The notes: generated from the sequence alone by a model not told the origin. Counted from the stretch's first letter, positions 1 to 9,239 are shown. The stretch: DNA of 44,978 bases from Anaerolineae bacterium clx_CAG2 (GCA_014155705.1 JAAEKA010000036.1:1-44978); one strand, 5' to 3'. Translations and numbers: made by a program.

Positions 1-955
1 GAGACGGGCCGGCGGTCTGGCCCCCCGCTCTCACCATGTACAGGTGGTAGGCGTGGACAAGGTCGGGGCGCACAGCCAGCGGTTGCACGAAAGGCAGATT
101 GGCGAAGGCGGCGTCGTAGCGTTGGGCGATCTCGCGCCGCCGCGCCACCCAGCCAGGCAGCTTGCGCAGTTGGTTGAGCCCCAGCGCGCATTGCATGTCG
201 GTCAGACGGTAGTTGTAGCCCAATTCGACCATTTCGTAGAACCAGGAGCCCTGCTGCTCACGCTGGCGGTGGTCGCTGGTGATGCCGTGGTTGCGAAAGA
301 CGCGCATGCGCTGGGCCAGAACGGGGTCGTCCGTGGTGATCATGCCGCCTTCGCCCGTGGTGATGGGCTTGACCGGATGAAGGCTGAAGGTGCTCAGGTC
401 GGCCAGCGATCCCACCGGCCGGCCGTGATAACTGCCGCCCAGCGCATGGCAGGCGTCGGACACCAGCCGCAGCCCGCGCCGGTCGGCGATGGCCCGCAGC
501 CGGTCATAGTCGCAAGGCTGGCCGGCGTAGTCCACGGCGATAAGCGCCTTGGGGCGGGGCGGGAGCTTCGCCTCCACCTGTTCCGGGTCGAGCAGCAGGG
601 TGCCTGGGTCCACGTCGGCAAAGACCGGTGTGCCGCCCTGGTAGACCACACAGTTGGCCGTGGCTGCAAAAGTCATGGCCGGCACAATCACCTCGTCGCC
701 AGGGCCAATGCCGATGGCGTACATCGCCGCATGCAGCGCGGCCGTGCCATTGCAAATCGCCACCGCTTCGCTGACGCCGGTAAACGCTGCGAAGGCTTGT
801 TCAAACTCGGCCACTTTTGGGCCGGTGGTCAGCCAATCGGAGCGCAGCACGTCTACGACCGCGGCAATATCGTCCTCATCGATGGTCTGACGGCCGTAGG
901 GTATCACCTTGGGGCGCGCCAGCGGACTCTCGTGGCCAGCCGGTTCAGGTTTCAT
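1..955 (-). CDS. pseC: DegT/DnrJ/EryC1-type sugar aminotransferase, PseC-like (3' end cut by window edge)
   Basis: I translated the minus strand from the ATG at 955. It gives a PLP-dependent aminotransferase of the DegT/DnrJ/EryC1 fold with no stop before the window edge. Visible family features are an N-terminal substrate segment (IPYGRQTID), the CNGTAALHAA cofactor-binding region, a conserved SDACHALGG segment and the catalytic-lysine region FSLHPVKPITTGEGG. In the Pse pathway this enzyme transaminates the 4-keto sugar made by PseB. The ATG lies inside the end of pseB (11-bp overlap), so the two are probably translationally coupled. About 318 residues are visible and the C-terminal part is missing. 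The exact sugar is inferred from the pseB neighbour. A related aminotransferase acting on another 4-keto-UDP-HexNAc would look similar. Confidence 0.88.
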   Translation of the reverse strand, partial: MKPEPAGHESPLARPKVIPYGRQTIDEDDIAAVVDVLRSDWLTTGPKVAEFEQAFAAFTGVSEAVAICNGTAALHAAMYAIGIGPGDEVIVPAMTFAATANCVVYQGGTPVFADVDPGTLLLDPEQVEAKLPPRPKALIAVDYAGQPCDYDRLRAIADRRGLRLVSDACHALGGSYHGRPVGSLADLSTFSLHPVKPITTGEGGMITTDDPVLAQRMRVFRNHGITSDHRQREQQGSWFYEMVELGYNYRLTDMQCALGLNQLRKLPGWVARRREIAQRYDAAFANLPFVQPLAVRPDLVHAYHLYMVRAGGQTAGPS

Positions 956-1919
956 CGATCATTCCTTGCAACTGCTCGATGGTCAACCATTGATGGTTGG
1001 TGTCGCTGCTGTAGACAAAGCCATCTGGCAGCCCGTTGCCCTGCGGCCAGTTGCTCTGCGACCACCAGGAATGAGCTGGCAGGATGACGAAGCGATCCTC
1101 CAACTCGATCGCCTGGCGCGCCTCGTCTGCCGAGATCATCGCTTCGTGCAGTTTCTCGCCCGGGCGGATGCCAACGAAGTCTACTGCGCACTCGGGGGCT
1201 ATTGTCTTGACCAGGTCCATGATGTTCATGCTGGGGATCTTGGGAATGAAGACTTCACCCCCGTGCATCTGCTCGATACACGAGATGACAAAGCGAACGC
1301 CCTGGGTCAGGGTGATCCAGAAACGGGTCATCCGTTCGTCGGTCACTGTGACCTTGCCGCTGGCGCTTTGCTGCCGGAAAAGGGGAACCACGCTGCCCCG
1401 GCTGCCCACCACATTGCCGTAGCGCACACAGGCGAAGCGCGTTCCACGTTCGCCGCTGTAGGCGTTGGCCTGCACAAAGAGCTTCTCCGCGACGAGTTTA
1501 GTGGCGCCGTAGAGGTTGATGGGGGCGGTAGCCTTGTCGGTGCTCATGGCCAGCACATGCTTTACCCCGCTGTCCAGGGCGGCGTTGATCACATTTCTGG
1601 CGCCCATGATGTTTGTCATGACCGCTTCAATCGGATTGTACTCACAGGCAGGCACCTGTTTCAGCGCCGCCGCATGGACTACCACGTCGACTTCGTGGAA
1701 AGCGCGCCGCAGGCGCTCCTCGTCGCGCACATCGCCGATGAAGTAGCGCAGGCTGGGATGGTCGAATCCGCTTGTGCGCATTTCGTGCTGTTTGAGTTCA
1801 TCCCGGCTGAAGATGATCAGCTTTTTCGGCTGATAGTCGCGCAGCATGACTTCCGTGAATTTTCGGCCAAAGGAGCCGGTGCCGCCGGTGATGAGAACAG
1901 ACTTTGTGTTCCAATTCAT
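945..1919 (-). CDS. pseB: UDP-N-acetylglucosamine 4,6-dehydratase (inverting), PseB/FlaA1 family
   Basis: This 324-residue protein belongs to the extended SDR polysaccharide-biosynthesis family. It has the Rossmann motif TGGTGSFG near residues 11-18, the HAAALKQVP segment typical of PseB/CapD, an MSTDKA strand and the YGATK active-site signature. The family removes water from UDP-GlcNAc and inverts C5, giving a 4-keto-6-deoxy sugar for pseudaminic-acid-type or related amino sugars. The length matches single-domain PseB and there is no CapD-like membrane domain. It lies in the minus-strand glycan operon and overlaps pseC, its expected pathway partner. CapE/FnlA-type dehydratases are close relatives, so the end product is less certain than the reaction class. 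Confidence 0.92.
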   Translation of the reverse strand: MNWNTKSVLITGGTGSFGRKFTEVMLRDYQPKKLIIFSRDELKQHEMRTSGFDHPSLRYFIGDVRDEERLRRAFHEVDVVVHAAALKQVPACEYNPIEAVMTNIMGARNVINAALDSGVKHVLAMSTDKATAPINLYGATKLVAEKLFVQANAYSGERGTRFACVRYGNVVGSRGSVVPLFRQQSASGKVTVTDERMTRFWITLTQGVRFVISCIEQMHGGEVFIPKIPSMNIMDLVKTIAPECAVDFVGIRPGEKLHEAMISADEARQAIELEDRFVILPAHSWWSQSNWPQGNGLPDGFVYSSDTNHQWLTIEQLQGMIDET

Positions 1920-1972
1920 GTCGATCTTTTACCTTTGTCTGGCAACGTTGTGTCACATCCTGCGCTTGTGAC

Positions 1973-3457
1973 TCATTGTGTGGGGATCGCAGGGGGACCT
2001 TCGAGAAGGAAAGTAACCAGGCCGCCGAAACAGACCTCGCCCGGATCCGATGATTGGGTGATGTGTGTAGTGGCTGGCGAGGCGTTGTCGGGGAGTTCCA
2101 GAACGGCGGCTACCTCGCTCCACTGGGGCGAGGTCTCGTTGCGCAGGCTGCTGATGTAGCTGTTGCCGCTCGCCGTGCGGCTATCGCCAAGCCAGCGCAC
2201 CCCTGCGACTGCAAGTCCTGTGGCGTCAGTGCGGTAGCGGATGCTTTGCAGCAAGCGGTTGGCGCCTGGCTGCAATGACAAAAAGGGCGTGCGCAGCAGC
2301 GCGGGCAACGCGCCCCCCCGGTTGTCGAAACACAGGGAGCGCACGCCATCGCGCTCGACAATGGCCCATGGATAGGGGACGGCGTTGTCCGTCACAGCCT
2401 CGTAGCCCAGGGGACGGACGCCGGATCGCGCCGGTCCCCACTCGAAACCCGCATCAGGCGCCATGTTGCGCACTATGCGGCGTTGCAGATACCAGATAGG
2501 ATCTGACGACGCCGGCCGGTGTTCCCACAGCAGCGACGCTTCGACAAAGGGGCCGAGCGCAGCCGCCTCCCAGTCTATCTCCAGGCCCGCCAGCGTCCCT
2601 TCATCGTTCCATCGGTAGTTCAGCGGCTGAGCCAGTTCCAGGCGTTCGGTAGGCGTCACCGAGGCTGCCGGCGTTGTCGCTCCGGTCGCATAGCGCTGCC
2701 CGATCCTTTGCAACTCCGGGTCATCCGGGCGTTTGGCCAATTCTGCCTGCACAAACTCGCGCCCCAACTCCTGATACTGCCCGAAAAGCTGCCATGCATC
2801 GTCATCTTCCAGAAAACTGAGGGCGTGTCGTAACTCCTGAAAAGCCTCTGTGGGTTTCCCCTGGGCGCGCAGATATTCCGCCAGCGCCGTGCTGCCGCTC
2901 AGGGCAAAGGGAAAGGCCCAGGCATCGCTCAGAGCAAAGCCAGAGGCGGCGTCGAATTCGGACGGCGTTGTGTCCAGCGCTGCCCGGTAGGCGACGTTGG
3001 CCCAGTAGCGTCTGGCCTGCCAGTCGTTGGGCGTCGCGTCGAGCGCGCGCAGGTGGTCCAGAGCGCTGTCCCAGTTCCCGGTCGCGCCGTAGAGATGCGC
3101 CAGCCAGAGATGCGTCAGTGGATGAGGAGTGTCGGCATCCAGCAGGGTCGCGATCGCGTCGTCGCAGGCGCCCTGCATCATCTGCTCCCAGGCGATCAGG
3201 TGGTCGCTGTCGGGCAAAACGGCGGCATCCGGCCCGGTCAGGCTGGCCGCGTCGCCCTGGCAGATGGTATGCCACCAGGTCATGTCGTCCCAGACCGGAC
3301 CCGTTGCGCGCTGTTGGGTCGCCAACCGGATACCCAGCAGATTGCGTTCCAACTGCGTCGCGGCCGGCTGCATCTCGAAAATCAGCAGAGCCGCCAGGCC
3401 CGCTAGAAGCAGCAGCGGAGCAGCGGCTGCCTTGACCGATCGCGAGCGATATCGCAT
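1973..3457 (-). CDS. membrane-anchored TPR-like protein of unknown function in glycan operon
   Basis: I do not recognise a named family for this 494-residue protein. The N-terminus is basic followed by one hydrophobic segment (about residues 10-28), so it is probably anchored or exported. Residues about 85-260 are alpha-helical in character with TPR-like features (HLWLAHLYGATGNWDSALDHL; ALAEYLRAQGKPTEAFQEL). The C-terminal half from about 280 is rich in Trp, Gly and beta-type sequence and could be a carbohydrate-binding-like sandwich. It starts 10 bp after the epimerase stop and ends 53 bp before pseB, so it is almost certainly in the same transcript. A scaffold or assembly role in polysaccharide export is possible from context only. 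Confidence 0.75.
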   Translation of the reverse strand: MRYRSRSVKAAAAPLLLLAGLAALLIFEMQPAATQLERNLLGIRLATQQRATGPVWDDMTWWHTICQGDAASLTGPDAAVLPDSDHLIAWEQMMQGACDDAIATLLDADTPHPLTHLWLAHLYGATGNWDSALDHLRALDATPNDWQARRYWANVAYRAALDTTPSEFDAASGFALSDAWAFPFALSGSTALAEYLRAQGKPTEAFQELRHALSFLEDDDAWQLFGQYQELGREFVQAELAKRPDDPELQRIGQRYATGATTPAASVTPTERLELAQPLNYRWNDEGTLAGLEIDWEAAALGPFVEASLLWEHRPASSDPIWYLQRRIVRNMAPDAGFEWGPARSGVRPLGYEAVTDNAVPYPWAIVERDGVRSLCFDNRGGALPALLRTPFLSLQPGANRLLQSIRYRTDATGLAVAGVRWLGDSRTASGNSYISSLRNETSPQWSEVAAVLELPDNASPATTHITQSSDPGEVCFGGLVTFLLEGPPAIPTQ

Positions 3458-3467
3458 GTCTGCCCGG

Positions 3468-4457
3468 TTACTCCGTTGAGATCTGGCTGGTCCACAGGCG
3501 ATTTACCTGATACCATTCGACCAAAGCCCTGATACCATTGGCCAGATTCATCTGCGGCCGCCAGCCCAGCAGACGCTCTGCCTTGCCAATGTCAGCCCAC
3601 GTGGCCAACACGTCCGCGCGATGCATGGGCTGGAAGTTGATCTGCGCGGGCTTGCCCACCAACTGCTCCACCGTGCGCAGCGCATCCATCAACACCACCG
3701 GTTGATCGGAGCCCAGGTTGATGATCTCGTAGCCCAGCGGCTTGAGGCCGGCAATAGTGCCGCGAGCGATGTCATCGACGTAGGTGAAATCGCGCGATTG
3801 CTGGCCGTCGCCGTAGACCAGCACCGCATGCCCCTCGCTGACCCATTGGACGAAGCGAAAGAGGCTCATATCAGGCCGGCCGGCCGGCCCATAGACCGTG
3901 AAGTAACGAAACACGGTCACGTCGATGCCGTACAGATAATGATAGGTGTAGCACAGCGCCTCGGCCGCTTTCTTGGATGCTGCATAGGGCGAAAGGGGCT
4001 GGTTGGTGTTCTGGTCCTCCTGATACGGCATGGGGTTGTGCTGGCCATACAAACTGGAGGTTGAGGCCAGCACGAACTTCCTGATATCATGCGTCTTGCA
4101 CTGGTCCAGCAGGTTCAGCGTTGCGGTGGTGTTGGTCTCAAAGTAGACCCAGGGATTCTCGACCGATTGACGGACTCCGGCCCGAGCTGCCAGGTTGATG
4201 ACGGCCGCCGGCAGCAGGTCGCCATCTGCCAGGTGCGAGAAGAAGGCGCTTACAGCCGCGCGGTCGCAGATGTCGAACTGATGAAAGCGAAAATTGGCAT
4301 GATTGCGACTTTGCGCTAACCGCCAGTCTTTGAGCCGGACGTCGTAGGCGTCGTTCATGTTGTCGATGCCCACAACGATATGGCCAGCTTGCAGCAGCAA
4401 CTCGCTGACTTTCGAGCCAATGAAGCCGGCTGCACCGGTGACAAGATACGTGGCCAT
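3468..4457 (-). CDS. NAD-dependent sugar epimerase, UDP-glucuronate 4-epimerase-like SDR
   Basis: This is an extended short-chain dehydrogenase/reductase of 329 residues. The NAD-binding motif TGAAGFIG is at residues 7-14, INLAARAGVRQSV follows, and YAASKKAAE supplies the catalytic Tyr-x-x-x-Lys. RYFTVYGPAGRPDMSLFRF is characteristic of UDP-glucuronate and related 4-epimerases. Such enzymes invert C4 of UDP-glucuronate or UDP-HexNAc(A). Directly upstream in the operon is a UDP-sugar dehydrogenase whose TAA shares its last two bases with this ATG (TAATG). The pair could therefore oxidise a UDP-HexNAc and then epimerise the uronate. The specific substrate cannot be fixed from sequence alone; UDP-GlcNAc 4-epimerase (WbpP/GalE-like) is an alternative. 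Confidence 0.88.
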   Translation of the reverse strand: MATYLVTGAAGFIGSKVSELLLQAGHIVVGIDNMNDAYDVRLKDWRLAQSRNHANFRFHQFDICDRAAVSAFFSHLADGDLLPAAVINLAARAGVRQSVENPWVYFETNTTATLNLLDQCKTHDIRKFVLASTSSLYGQHNPMPYQEDQNTNQPLSPYAASKKAAEALCYTYHYLYGIDVTVFRYFTVYGPAGRPDMSLFRFVQWVSEGHAVLVYGDGQQSRDFTYVDDIARGTIAGLKPLGYEIINLGSDQPVVLMDALRTVEQLVGKPAQINFQPMHRADVLATWADIGKAERLLGWRPQMNLANGIRALVEWYQVNRLWTSQISTE

Positions 4458-5755
4458 TACCGTTGATCCTTGCCGGGCCGGCGCAGGGTGCGGCGCGTGT
4501 CAACCACCAGGCGCGCCTCCCTGTGGATGCTGGGCCAGTCATAGGCCGTGTGGTCCGTGACGATGACCACACAATCCGCGTGCGCCAGCGCTGCGGCCAG
4601 GTCGGGCGCTGACTCCATCGCCATCCCATCGTGGCGGAAGGCTGGCACGTGGGGGTCGTGGTACTGGACAGCGGCCCCCTTTTCTTGCAGCAGGTGGATG
4701 ATGTCCAGGGAGGGGGACTCGCGAATGTCGCTGACGTCCTTCTTGTAGGCCACGCCCAGCACCAGGATGCGGCTGCCCTTCACCGCCCTGCCCTGCTCGT
4801 TGAGCGCATCCTGCACCTTCTGCACCCAGTAGCGGGGCATGTCGGCGTTGATCTCGCTGGCTAACTCGATGAAGCGGGCATTGTAGTTCAGCGTCTTGAG
4901 CTTCCACGAGAGATACAGCGGATCGATGGGGATGCAGTGGCCGCCCAGGCCGGGACCGGGCGTAAATTTCATAAAGCCGAAGGGCTTGCTGGCGGCCGCA
5001 TCGATCACCTCCCAGACGTCCAGCCCCAGTTTGTCGGACATAAGCAATACTTCATTGACCAGGCCGATGTTGACCGCGCGGAAGGTATTCTCCAGCAATT
5101 TGACCATCTCGGCCGCCTCGGTCGAGGAGACCGGCACCAGGTGCTCGATGGCCTGCCCATAGTAGGCCTGGGCTACTTCCAGACAGGCTGGCGTCACGCC
5201 GCCAATGACCTTGGGCGTGTTCCTGGTGGTGTAGTCGGTGCGGCCCGGATCGACTCGTTCCGGGGAGAAAGCCAGGAAGAAGTCTTCGCCTACCTGCAAC
5301 GATTGTCCGTTCTCGCACAGGCGCGGCAGGATGACCTCGGTGGTCGTGCCAGGGTAGGTGGTGGACTCCAGCACGATGACCATGCCAGGGTGCAGGTAGC
5401 GGGCGATCTCTTCAGCCGAGGCGATGATGTAGGAGATGTCTGGATCGCCCGTTTTGCGCAGCGGCGTCGGCACGCAGATGCTGACCGCGTCGCAGCGGGT
5501 GAGGGCGCTAAAGTCGCGGGTGGCAGACAGCTTGCCCTGGCCAGCGAGTTGCGCTACGCGCTCTGAGGGCACATCCTCGATGTACGACCGGCCCTGGTTG
5601 ATCGCGTCCACCTTGCTGGGGTCGACGTCGATGCCGATGACGCGCAGGCCGCTCTCGGCGAAGGCCACGGCCAGCGGCAGGCCCACGTAGCCCAGGCCGA
5701 TGATGGCGACGATGGCGCTGTGATCTTGAATCTTGGAGAGAAGTTGGTTTTTCAT
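4457..5755 (-). CDS. UDP-N-acetyl-hexosamine 6-dehydrogenase (WbpA/WecC family)
   Basis: This is a nucleotide-sugar dehydrogenase of the UDP-glucose/GDP-mannose dehydrogenase superfamily. From the chosen ATG it is 432 residues, the usual family length. IIGLGYVGLPLA near the N-terminus is the NAD site, ICVPTPL and the ESTTYPGTT strand follow, and GPGLGGHCIPIDP holds the catalytic cysteine. VLGVAYKKDVSDIRESP begins the C-terminal UDP-binding domain. The reaction oxidises C6 of a UDP-HexNAc to the uronate. I chose the start at 5755 because the NAD motif then sits at the usual distance. An ATG at 5815 overlaps the cysNC stop as ATGA and would add 20 residues; translational coupling makes it a real alternative. 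Confidence 0.9.
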   Translation of the reverse strand: MKNQLLSKIQDHSAIVAIIGLGYVGLPLAVAFAESGLRVIGIDVDPSKVDAINQGRSYIEDVPSERVAQLAGQGKLSATRDFSALTRCDAVSICVPTPLRKTGDPDISYIIASAEEIARYLHPGMVIVLESTTYPGTTTEVILPRLCENGQSLQVGEDFFLAFSPERVDPGRTDYTTRNTPKVIGGVTPACLEVAQAYYGQAIEHLVPVSSTEAAEMVKLLENTFRAVNIGLVNEVLLMSDKLGLDVWEVIDAAASKPFGFMKFTPGPGLGGHCIPIDPLYLSWKLKTLNYNARFIELASEINADMPRYWVQKVQDALNEQGRAVKGSRILVLGVAYKKDVSDIRESPSLDIIHLLQEKGAAVQYHDPHVPAFRHDGMAMESAPDLAAALAHADCVVIVTDHTAYDWPSIHREARLVVDTRRTLRRPGKDQR

Positions 5756-5811
5756 TGCTTGGTTGTGCAGAGCGTGCAACGTGCTGTAAGACCGGTTTTT
5801 GCTGGTCAACT

Positions 5812-7725
5812 TCATCGACTGCCAATAATTCCGCGCGTCGCCAGCTCGGCCATGATCGCCTCCACCGCATCCTCGACGCTGATGAGGTCGGTCTCTACCA
5901 CCAGATCCGGGGCCTCCGGCTCCTCGTAAGGCGAGGTGACGCCGGTGAACTCTTTGATCTCGCCGGCCAGCGCCTTGGCGTACAGACCCTTGGGATCGCG
6001 GCGCTTGGCCACTTCCAGATCGCACTTGACATAGACCTCGAAGAAGCGTCCTTCGGGCAGCAGGCTGCGGGCGAAGCGCCGATCCTCGCGAAAGGGGGAA
6101 ATGAAGGTGCAGAGCGCCAGGTGGCCGTGCTCAAAGGCCAGCTTGGCCACCTCGCCCACGCGGCGGATGTTTTCCTTGCGGTCGGCGGCCGAGAAGCCCA
6201 GGTCGCCGTTCAGCCCGTGGCGCACGTTGTCGCCGTCCAGGTAGAAGGTTTCGATCCCCAGGTCATAGAGCCGCCGCTCCAGCAGTCGCGCTACGGTGGA
6301 TTTGCCCGAGCCCGACAGGCCGGTGAACCATATCACCGCGGCCTGGTGGCCGTGGCGCTGTTCGCGCTGCTCGCGGCCGATGGCTGTGCGCTCCCACACT
6401 ACGTTGGGCGATCTTAAGGTTGCCGACTTTTCCAAAAAGTTGGCAACCTTAAGATCTGCCAGCTCCTGGTCTGCCCGCCGGATCATGCCCGCGGCCACGG
6501 TGTTGTTGCTGTATGGGTCGATCAGCACGAAATTGCCCGTGGCGCGGTTGATCTGGTAGGAGTCGAAGAAGAGGGGCTGGGTGGTCACCAGCCGCACGCG
6601 GCCGATCTCGTTCAGCGTCAGAGTCTGAGCAGGTTCGCGGTGCAGCGAGTCCACGTCGATGCGATAGGTTAGCTCGTCAACGTGAGCGCGCACTTGGCGT
6701 GTGGTGTGCTGTAAAATGTAAGGCGTGCGCCGGTTCAGCGGCTCTTCGCTCATCCAGCACAGCGTGCATTGCAGAGCCGCGCTGGCTTGAGGCAGGTTGC
6801 CCGACCGCACAATCATGTCCCCGCGGCTGATGTCGATCTCATCCTCCAGCGTCAACATCACCGAGTCGCCCGCGGCGGCTTCGGCCAACTCGCCGCCGAA
6901 GGTGACGATGCTGCGCACGCGCGTGCTGCGGCCGGAGGGCAACACCACCACATCTTCGCCCGGCTTGATGGTGCCTGACGCGATCTGGCCGGCAAAGCCA
7001 CGGAAACCGGCGTTGGGCCGCACCGCCATCTGTACCGGGAAGCGAAAGTCCACCAGGTTGCGGCTGGCGCCCACGCTGACGTTCTCCAGGTGATGCAGCA
7101 GCGAGGGGCCGTCGTACCATGGCATATTTTCCCCGCGATGGACCACGTTGTCGCCCAGCAGCGCCGAGATGGGGATAAAAGTCAGACTGGGCACCGAGAG
7201 CTTGCTGGCGAAGGCTGTGTAGTCAGCCGCAATGCGCTGGAAGACCGCCTGGTCGTAGCCCACCAGGTCCATTTTGTTCACAGCCACCAGCACGTGCGGT
7301 ATCTGCAAGAGCGAGGCGATGAAACCGTGGCGCTTGGACTGGGTGATCACGCCGTGTTGCGCGTCGATCAGGATGATGGCCAGCTCGGCCGTGGAGGCGC
7401 CGGTGACCATGTTGCGGGTATATTGGATGTGGCCAGGCGTGTCGGCGATGATGAACTTGCGCTTGGGGGTGGCGAAGAAACGGTAAGCCACATCGATGGT
7501 GATGCGCTGCTCGCGCTCGGCCCGCAGGCCATCGGTGAACAGCGCCAGGTCGACGTACTCCTCCCCGCGCAACTGGCTGGCCCGCTCCACCGCCTCCAGT
7601 TGATCCTCGAAGATACTCTTAGTGTCCAGCAGCAGCCGGCCGATCAGCGTGCTCTTGCCGTCATCCACGCTGCCGGCCGTAGTGAAGCGCAGCATGTCCA
7701 TCGACAGATAAGGATCAGGCGTCAT
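5812..7725 (-). CDS. cysNC: bifunctional sulfate adenylyltransferase subunit 1 / adenylylsulfate kinase (CysN-CysC fusion)
   Basis: This 637-residue fusion has an EF-Tu-like GTPase half (CysN). Its P-loop GSVDDGKST is at residues 18-26, DTPGH at about 95 and NKMD at about 150, followed by beta-barrel domains. The C-terminal half is an APS kinase (CysC) with P-loop GLSGSGKST near residue 470 and the [11 protein letters not shown] and DPKGLYAKA segments. Together with CysD it makes APS from sulfate and ATP with GTP hydrolysis, then phosphorylates APS to PAPS, the sulfotransferase donor. It starts directly after the cysD stop. Its location in a glycan operon without sulfite or APS reductases suggests sulfation rather than cysteine synthesis. 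The CysN-CysC linker contains residues encoded by a large perfect-type palindrome at 6410-6456. Confidence 0.95.
   Translation of the reverse strand: MTPDPYLSMDMLRFTTAGSVDDGKSTLIGRLLLDTKSIFEDQLEAVERASQLRGEEYVDLALFTDGLRAEREQRITIDVAYRFFATPKRKFIIADTPGHIQYTRNMVTGASTAELAIILIDAQHGVITQSKRHGFIASLLQIPHVLVAVNKMDLVGYDQAVFQRIAADYTAFASKLSVPSLTFIPISALLGDNVVHRGENMPWYDGPSLLHHLENVSVGASRNLVDFRFPVQMAVRPNAGFRGFAGQIASGTIKPGEDVVVLPSGRSTRVRSIVTFGGELAEAAAGDSVMLTLEDEIDISRGDMIVRSGNLPQASAALQCTLCWMSEEPLNRRTPYILQHTTRQVRAHVDELTYRIDVDSLHREPAQTLTLNEIGRVRLVTTQPLFFDSYQINRATGNFVLIDPYSNNTVAAGMIRRADQELADLKVANFLEKSATLRSPNVVWERTAIGREQREQRHGHQAAVIWFTGLSGSGKSTVARLLERRLYDLGIETFYLDGDNVRHGLNGDLGFSAADRKENIRRVGEVAKLAFEHGHLALCTFISPFREDRRFARSLLPEGRFFEVYVKCDLEVAKRRDPKGLYAKALAGEIKEFTGVTSPYEEPEAPDLVVETDLISVEDAVEAIMAELATRGIIGSR
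6410..6456. repeat. 47-bp palindrome lying in frame in the CysN-CysC linker
   Basis: The arms 6410-6431 and 6435-6456 are inverted repeats of 22 bp with one G/T mismatch (6425 against 6441) and a 3-base loop. The outer 15 bp (GATCTTAAGGTTGCC) pair perfectly. On the minus strand it encodes part of the linker ([14 protein letters not shown]) between the two enzyme domains without breaking the frame. It is AT-richer than its surroundings. It looks like a small mobile palindromic unit inserted where the protein tolerates extra residues. I see no second copy in this window. Confidence 0.85.
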
Positions 7726-8631
7726 CTAGAAATACCCCACCTTCTTGCGATCTTCCATGGCCGCCTCGGAGCGCTTGTCGTCGGCCCGCCCGCCGCGCTC
7801 GGTGATGCGCGCCGCGGCCACTTCCAGGATGATCTCGTCCAGCGTACTGGCGGCCGATTCCACCGCGCCGGTGCAAGTCAGGTCGCCGATGGTGCGGAAG
7901 CGGACAATCCTGTGCTCCACCTGCTCGTGCGGCAGAGGGGTGATCACGTCGGAGACGGCCAGCCACATGCCGTCGCGCTGCAGCACGTTGCGCGGGTGCG
8001 AGAAGTAGAGGCCGGGAATAGGAATGTCGTTCAAGCGAATGTACTGCCAGACATCCATCTCGGTCCAGTTGCTCAGCGGAAAGACGCGGAAGCCCTCGCC
8101 GGGGTGTTTGCGGCCGTTGTACAGCGACCACAGTTCAGGGCGTTGGTTCTTGGGGTCCCATTGACCGTAGCGGTCGCGGTGCGAGAAGAAGCGTTCCTTG
8201 GCGCGCGCCTTTTCCTCGTCGCGGCGCCCACCCCCCATGGCGGCCTCGAATTTGTGCTCGGCCAGCGCGTCCAGCAGTGTCACGGTTTGCAGCGTATTGC
8301 GGCTGGGGTTGTGCCCCGGCTCCTCCTGCGCGCGGCCGCGGTCGATGGAGTCCTGCACCGATGCCACCACCAACTGTACTCCCAGATGCTGCACCAGCCA
8401 GTCGCGGTATTCCAGCGTCTCGGGGAAATTATGGCCGGTATCGATATGCATCAGCGGGAAGGGGATCTTGCCCGGCCAGAACGCGCGCTGGGCCAGATAG
8501 GCCATTACGATGGAGTCCTTGCCGCCCGAAAAGAGCATCACCGGACGTTCGAACTGAGCGACGGTCTCGCGAATGACGTAGATCGCCTCCGCTTCGAGTT
8601 GTTGCAGATGTGTGCGTAGATAATTACTCAT
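7726..8631 (-). CDS. cysD: sulfate adenylyltransferase subunit 2
   Basis: This 301-residue protein is the catalytic PP-loop ATP pyrophosphatase subunit of ATP sulfurylase. SGGKDS at residues 35-40 is the pyrophosphate-binding loop. HIDTGHNFPET, MGGGRRDEEKARAKER and FPLSNWTEMDVWQYI are family hallmarks, and length is normal. It adenylates sulfate to APS when coupled to the CysN GTPase. Its stop lies immediately beside the cysNC start, so the complex is made from one message. It follows the NusG-like gene by 41 bp. The Shine-Dalgarno sequence before the ATG is weak. In this context it most likely feeds PAPS to sulfotransferases acting on extracellular polysaccharide; that role is inferred from neighbours. 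Confidence 0.96.
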   Translation of the reverse strand: MSNYLRTHLQQLEAEAIYVIRETVAQFERPVMLFSGGKDSIVMAYLAQRAFWPGKIPFPLMHIDTGHNFPETLEYRDWLVQHLGVQLVVASVQDSIDRGRAQEEPGHNPSRNTLQTVTLLDALAEHKFEAAMGGGRRDEEKARAKERFFSHRDRYGQWDPKNQRPELWSLYNGRKHPGEGFRVFPLSNWTEMDVWQYIRLNDIPIPGLYFSHPRNVLQRDGMWLAVSDVITPLPHEQVEHRIVRFRTIGDLTCTGAVESAASTLDEIILEVAAARITERGGRADDKRSEAAMEDRKKVGYF

Positions 8632-8672
8632 AACTACTTGCAGTCAGAAGGGTGCGCAGGGCGTAACGCGCG

Positions 8673-9239
8673 CTACCTGGCGGGATTGATTGATCGCCCT
8701 TTGCCGCGCGTGCGGCGGGGGCGTTTGGGCATGGCCGTGCTGCCGGCTGCTTCCAGATCCTCCACCGCTACCAGCGTCTCCTGCTCCTGGCCCAGGAATT
8801 CCAGCAGCACTCGCACTCGCTCGGCCGGTCGCATGGGGCCGATGAAAATAGCCTCCAGCCCTGCCAGCGGGCCCTCTTTCAACCGCACCCGGTCCCCCGT
8901 ATGGAAAGGATGTTGTGGCAGGCCGCCCTGGGCGTCCAGCTCGGCCAGACGCGCGCGCAGGGCGTCGATCACATGGGTCGGCACGGGTTTGGGTTGGCCG
9001 CCAAAGGCCACCAGGCGGACTACGCCCGGCGTGTTGTTCACGCTGGATACCTCGCTGTGATCGAGGTCGATTCCGGCAAATAAATAGCCTGGAAACAGCG
9101 GCGCTTGTCGCAGATGGCCCTGTCTGCGCTGGCGCACCTCAGGCAGAAAGATGGTAATGGATAGCCGTTCTTCCAGCATGCTGGCGGCCAGCGCTTCTTG
9201 CTGCGGCTTCGTATGGATCACGTACCAGAGTTTTGTCAT
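8673..9239 (-). CDS. NusG-paralogue transcription antitermination factor (RfaH/LoaP/UpxY-like)
   Basis: The 188-residue protein starts with the NGN-domain signature (LWYVIHTKPQQE, then LFPGYLFAGID and the GVVRLVAFGG strand). It ends with a KOW-type segment (FHTGDRVRLKEGPLAGLEAIF, about residues 110-140) and a basic tail. Housekeeping NusG sits beside secE and ribosomal genes. This copy instead leads a polysaccharide operon, as RfaH, UpxY and LoaP do, so I infer operon-specific processive antitermination. I chose ATG 9239 because family members begin just before the WYV strand; an in-frame TTG at 9260 would add 7 residues. A promoter and a terminator-like hairpin lie in the roughly 300-base leader upstream, consistent with a target for antitermination. 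Confidence 0.88.
   Translation of the reverse strand: MTKLWYVIHTKPQQEALAASMLEERLSITIFLPEVRQRRQGHLRQAPLFPGYLFAGIDLDHSEVSSVNNTPGVVRLVAFGGQPKPVPTHVIDALRARLAELDAQGGLPQHPFHTGDRVRLKEGPLAGLEAIFIGPMRPAERVRVLLEFLGQEQETLVAVEDLEAAGSTAMPKRPRRTRGKGRSINPAR

Noticed and set aside
909..2159. Long plus-strand open frame across pseB
   Set aside because: The minus strand encodes unmistakable PseB and PseC; the plus frame has no recognisable motifs and is an antisense shadow.
7090..8619. 509-codon plus-strand open frame opposite cysD and cysNC
   Set aside because: Antisense to well-conserved CysD and CysNC coding sequence, with no motif of its own.
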